A DNA stretch of 8,224 nt from Candidatus Omnitrophota bacterium. Its GTDB lineage: Bacteria > Ratteibacteria > UBA8468 > B48-G9 > DSTR01. The position numbers were made by a program, and so were the translations under genes. The stretch lies in the NCBI GenBank assembly GCA_023818865.1, contig JAMWDF010000104.1:1-8224 (forward strand). The letters run 5' to 3'. This document shows positions 6,267-8,224 of this stretch, one piece after another; the stretch's first letter is position 1; the number at the start of each line of letters is the position of its first letter. The notes under the pieces are model-generated. The model was not told the DNA's origin. It worked only from the letters and a program-made list of their open reading frames with translations, and did not search any database.

Positions 6267-7993
6267 TATTTTTTCACTCTCTCAAATATAGCGATGGTCG
6301 GAAAAAGATAGATTAAATCTTCGGGTAGCGTTTCCGGCAGGCACCAGTTAGCCCCAAACGGTTTGTCCGGTGAAAATATTTTCACTGGCTTATACCAACC
6401 TGACTGGTGGAACTCTTTCCAGAAATCGAGCTTTTCTCGGTTTAGTTTCAAAGGATAAGGAGCTATTGGTGCCTGAAAGGAAGAAAGAACGAAGTAATTA
6501 GGGACAGATTGCTGAAACGAAGCTAGGCTGTAACCAGTAACTACAATGAGATACCGAGACTCATCAAAGTCTGGCATCTGAAACTGCCAGGGTATTTCCG
6601 GTGTCCCCAGGGTGCTTCCAGCTGGAAGATTTTCCTTAATCCACCGGCCGGCGCGGGTGCGGACATTTTCTTTCAGGAAAAAAGAAAGAAAGTAGAGACC
6701 GCAACAGAAACTCAAGCTGCTCACTACCAAGGCAAGGCTGCGAGTGAAGGTTTTCCCAAAAGGATTAGTAAGACTTTCAACCAAAGTCCAACCCCAGATG
6801 CCGGTGAGTATGAACCCAGGGACTAGAGGTAAAAGGTAGCGGGCAAAGGTTTTAGAAAAACAGGAGATAAACAAGAAAAATAGAATATCCCAGAGGAAAA
6901 GCAAGCAGACAGCGGAACGATGATTGTTTTTCTTTACCAGCCCCAGGAGGGCAAAAATGTGGCCTATACCCGCAAAAATAAAAAGTGGCCAACCCAGTCC
7001 AGCCGTCAGACTCTTAAGGTAGAATTTGCCCTGGAATGACCAACCAGAATGCTGGCCTAAGTCTATTAAGGGTTCGGGAAATGTAAGGACAAAATAAGGA
7101 TTGGTGAAGATAAACCCGGCTGAAAAAGCTAACAGAACTAACAATAAATAGCGAATTCCTTGAAAAGCATTGGGACGCTCCAGAAGTAATCCCATAACAG
7201 GTATAAATATAACTACCAGCAGACTGATTTTGGAACCAAAAGCCAGCCCGGCACTTAAGCCGGCGAAAGCAAGCCACCGGTTCTGAGGGGTTTGCAAATA
7301 ATTCAATGTAAAGTAAAGAGTAGCAATTGCCCAGAAAAGAGCGGGAATATCAACGTACATATAATGGGTATTTAGAACAACTAAGGGGGTCCACATCAGC
7401 AGCCAGGTAGCCAGAAGCGACAGAATTCTTGATTGCAACAAGCGGCGGGAAAGAAAAAAGAACAAGATTATCGCAGCCAACCCATAGAGTCCAGTGAGAA
7501 TTCTCCCACAGAGATAGAGTTTGGCGAGCTCTTCAGGGTGGGAAAAAGCAAAGGATATATCTCGACCAATTTTTATAAGCTGAAAGCGAGATGCCAGGAA
7601 AATGACGATACCGACTGGATAAAGATAAGCGCCACCCACTCCATATTGATGGGGGTTGAAGTCAAGCTCTTCTGGGTTCATGCTAGCCAGACTTTTCAGG
7701 ACAAAGTATTCGTCAGGATGGTAACTGCGGATTGGATTGTAAAGAGACCTGGGTAACTTCCTTCCCTCTTCTTCCGGGTGAACCACCAGATAAGGTCCCA
7801 TTCCTTTCCAGGCTTCCTCCAGCTTATAATCTTCTATTTCTTGTAAGGTTTTCCTCAGGGAATCACGGCGGGTGAAGTATAAACTGTTTCTCTCAGCCGA
7901 AGGCAGACCCCAGTGAAGGCCAGCGGAGAAAGAGAAAGTGGCAATAGCTACCAACACTCCAAGGAAAGCCAGGTCAATGTTTTTCTTTTCCAT
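6266..7993 (-). CDS. GT-C fold membrane glycosyltransferase, family-39/ArnT-like
   Basis: 575-residue polytopic membrane protein resembling lipid-carrier-dependent glycosyltransferases (GT39/PMT_2/ArnT class), which use polyprenyl-phosphate sugars at the outer face of the cytoplasmic membrane. Roughly 11 hydrophobic helices are visible. The first is at about residues 7-25, followed by a long extracytoplasmic loop carrying SYHPDEYF. D94/E95 there are in the position of the GT-C catalytic acidic pair, which is inference. NPHQYGVGGAYLYP follows (113-126). Further helices run to about residue 440. The last 130 or so residues are a soluble, probably extracytoplasmic, tail. Donor and acceptor cannot be read from the sequence. 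The ATG at 7993 is the only plausible start, because the frame upstream is full of stops; no clear Shine-Dalgarno precedes it. Its stop overlaps the queA ATG by one base, so it is likely cotranscribed with queA, an unusual partner for that gene. Confidence 0.82.
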   Translation of the reverse strand: MEKKNIDLAFLGVLVAIATFSFSAGLHWGLPSAERNSLYFTRRDSLRKTLQEIEDYKLEEAWKGMGPYLVVHPEEEGRKLPRSLYNPIRSYHPDEYFVLKSLASMNPEELDFNPHQYGVGGAYLYPVGIVIFLASRFQLIKIGRDISFAFSHPEELAKLYLCGRILTGLYGLAAIILFFFLSRRLLQSRILSLLATWLLMWTPLVVLNTHYMYVDIPALFWAIATLYFTLNYLQTPQNRWLAFAGLSAGLAFGSKISLLVVIFIPVMGLLLERPNAFQGIRYLLLVLLAFSAGFIFTNPYFVLTFPEPLIDLGQHSGWSFQGKFYLKSLTAGLGWPLFIFAGIGHIFALLGLVKKNNHRSAVCLLFLWDILFFLFISCFSKTFARYLLPLVPGFILTGIWGWTLVESLTNPFGKTFTRSLALVVSSLSFCCGLYFLSFFLKENVRTRAGRWIKENLPAGSTLGTPEIPWQFQMPDFDESRYLIVVTGYSLASFQQSVPNYFVLSSFQAPIAPYPLKLNREKLDFWKEFHQSGWYKPVKIFSPDKPFGANWCLPETLPEDLIYLFPTIAIFERVKK

Positions 7994-8224
7994 GGCCGTA
8001 CCAGAAACCCAAGCAGTAAGCGAAATGTGTGCCGATTATACCCCAGAAGATTAGAGGCCAGTACCGGAGAGTTAAGAACACCGATTCGGCTAGGATGGTT
8101 ATAAGATAAACTGAAGCCAAAAAGAAAACTGGCAATACTGACCATGTATCCTCCCCAATCCATTCCCAGCCCGACGGCAAACGCCGATTTGGTTAGTTTG
8201 GTGCTGGTCAGTCCGTCGGCATGC
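7974..8224 (-). pseudogene. Probable frameshifted end of an AGCS-type sodium:alanine symporter (enters from outside)
   Basis: Reading the minus strand from 8223, one frame gives LTKSAFAVGLG, then WGGYMVSIASFLFGFS. This resembles the conserved late segment of AGCS (alanine/glycine:cation symporter) proteins, normally LTxxAF...GxGGYxVxIxxxLFAFST. After about FGFSLSYN (near 8095) this frame loses membrane character. The frame one base further along continues with a hydrophobic, AGCS-compatible stretch (ILAESVF, then RYWPLIFWGIIGTHF) and ends at TGA 7974-7976. Neither frame alone looks like a whole symporter end: the second is blocked upstream by TAA at 8193-8195, and the first runs on 46 bases into the glycosyltransferase gene. 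The C-terminus also seems some 40 residues short. This fits a decaying gene or a sequencing indel. The match is by eye over about 75 codons only, so the family call is tentative; another membrane protein remains possible. Confidence 0.42.
8035..8040 (-). promoter_or_regulatory. Possible -10 element before the glycosyltransferase gene
   Basis: A perfect TATAAT on the minus strand, 41 bases before the ATG at 7993, lying inside the putative symporter remnant. The hexamer 17 bases upstream (TACTGG) is a poor -35 match and there is no TG extension. It could serve the block if the upstream gene is dead, but a single hexamer match is weak evidence. Confidence 0.22.

Noticed and set aside
7948..8163. 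Reading frame of 71 codons as a separate gene overlapping the glycosyltransferase start
   Set aside because: Its second half has no membrane or domain character and it overlaps the next gene by 46 bases. Its first part is better explained as the in-frame part of a broken symporter gene.
1..8224. Phage, defence, IS or CRISPR content
   Set aside because: No transposase, integrase, nuclease, toxin or repeat array is visible on either strand; all coding space is used by housekeeping-type genes and one glycosyltransferase.

Overview
The window carries one dense, unidirectional gene block. Every supported gene is on the minus strand, so transcription runs from the high coordinates towards position 1. 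No RNA gene, CRISPR array, IS element or plus-strand gene is supported. The proteins are clearly bacterial: YajC, bacterial-type Tgt and QueA, and a ValRS with two zinc knuckles. They do not allow a firm taxonomic call. No close match to a familiar model genome is recognised, and an uncultivated or deep-branching bacterium is a reasonable guess.

In transcription order the layout is as follows. (1) 8224 to about 7974: the end of a membrane-protein gene entering from outside the window. It resembles the C-terminal part of an AGCS sodium:alanine symporter but appears frameshifted and cut short. (2) 7993-6266: a GT-C-fold, family-39-like membrane glycosyltransferase. (3) 6266-5271: queA. (4) 5255-4128: tgt. 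(5) 4074-3760: yajC. (6) 3756-2605: a LarC-type nickel-insertion protein. (7) 2596-2300: a DUF503/YlxP-family small protein. (8) 2297 to 1: valS, whose 3' end lies outside the window.

Spacing is very tight. The glycosyltransferase and queA share one base (TAATG). The other gaps are 15, 53, 3, 8 and 2 bases. The largest gap, tgt to yajC, holds a small hairpin and a strong Shine-Dalgarno sequence. No terminator interrupts the run, so at least queA to valS are probably cotranscribed. No stretch longer than 300 bases lacks a gene.

Functionally, tgt and queA are consecutive steps of queuosine tRNA modification. valS charges tRNA-Val. yajC is the small accessory subunit of the SecDF-YajC complex, and queA-tgt-yajC is a widespread conserved order. 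After yajC the usual secD-secF is replaced by larC, DUF503 and valS. The most notable points are this rearranged tail, a QueA with several normally conserved histidine positions changed, a LarC with no histidine-rich linker and no Lar partners nearby, and the apparent decayed symporter upstream. No convincing new defence or mobile system is visible.
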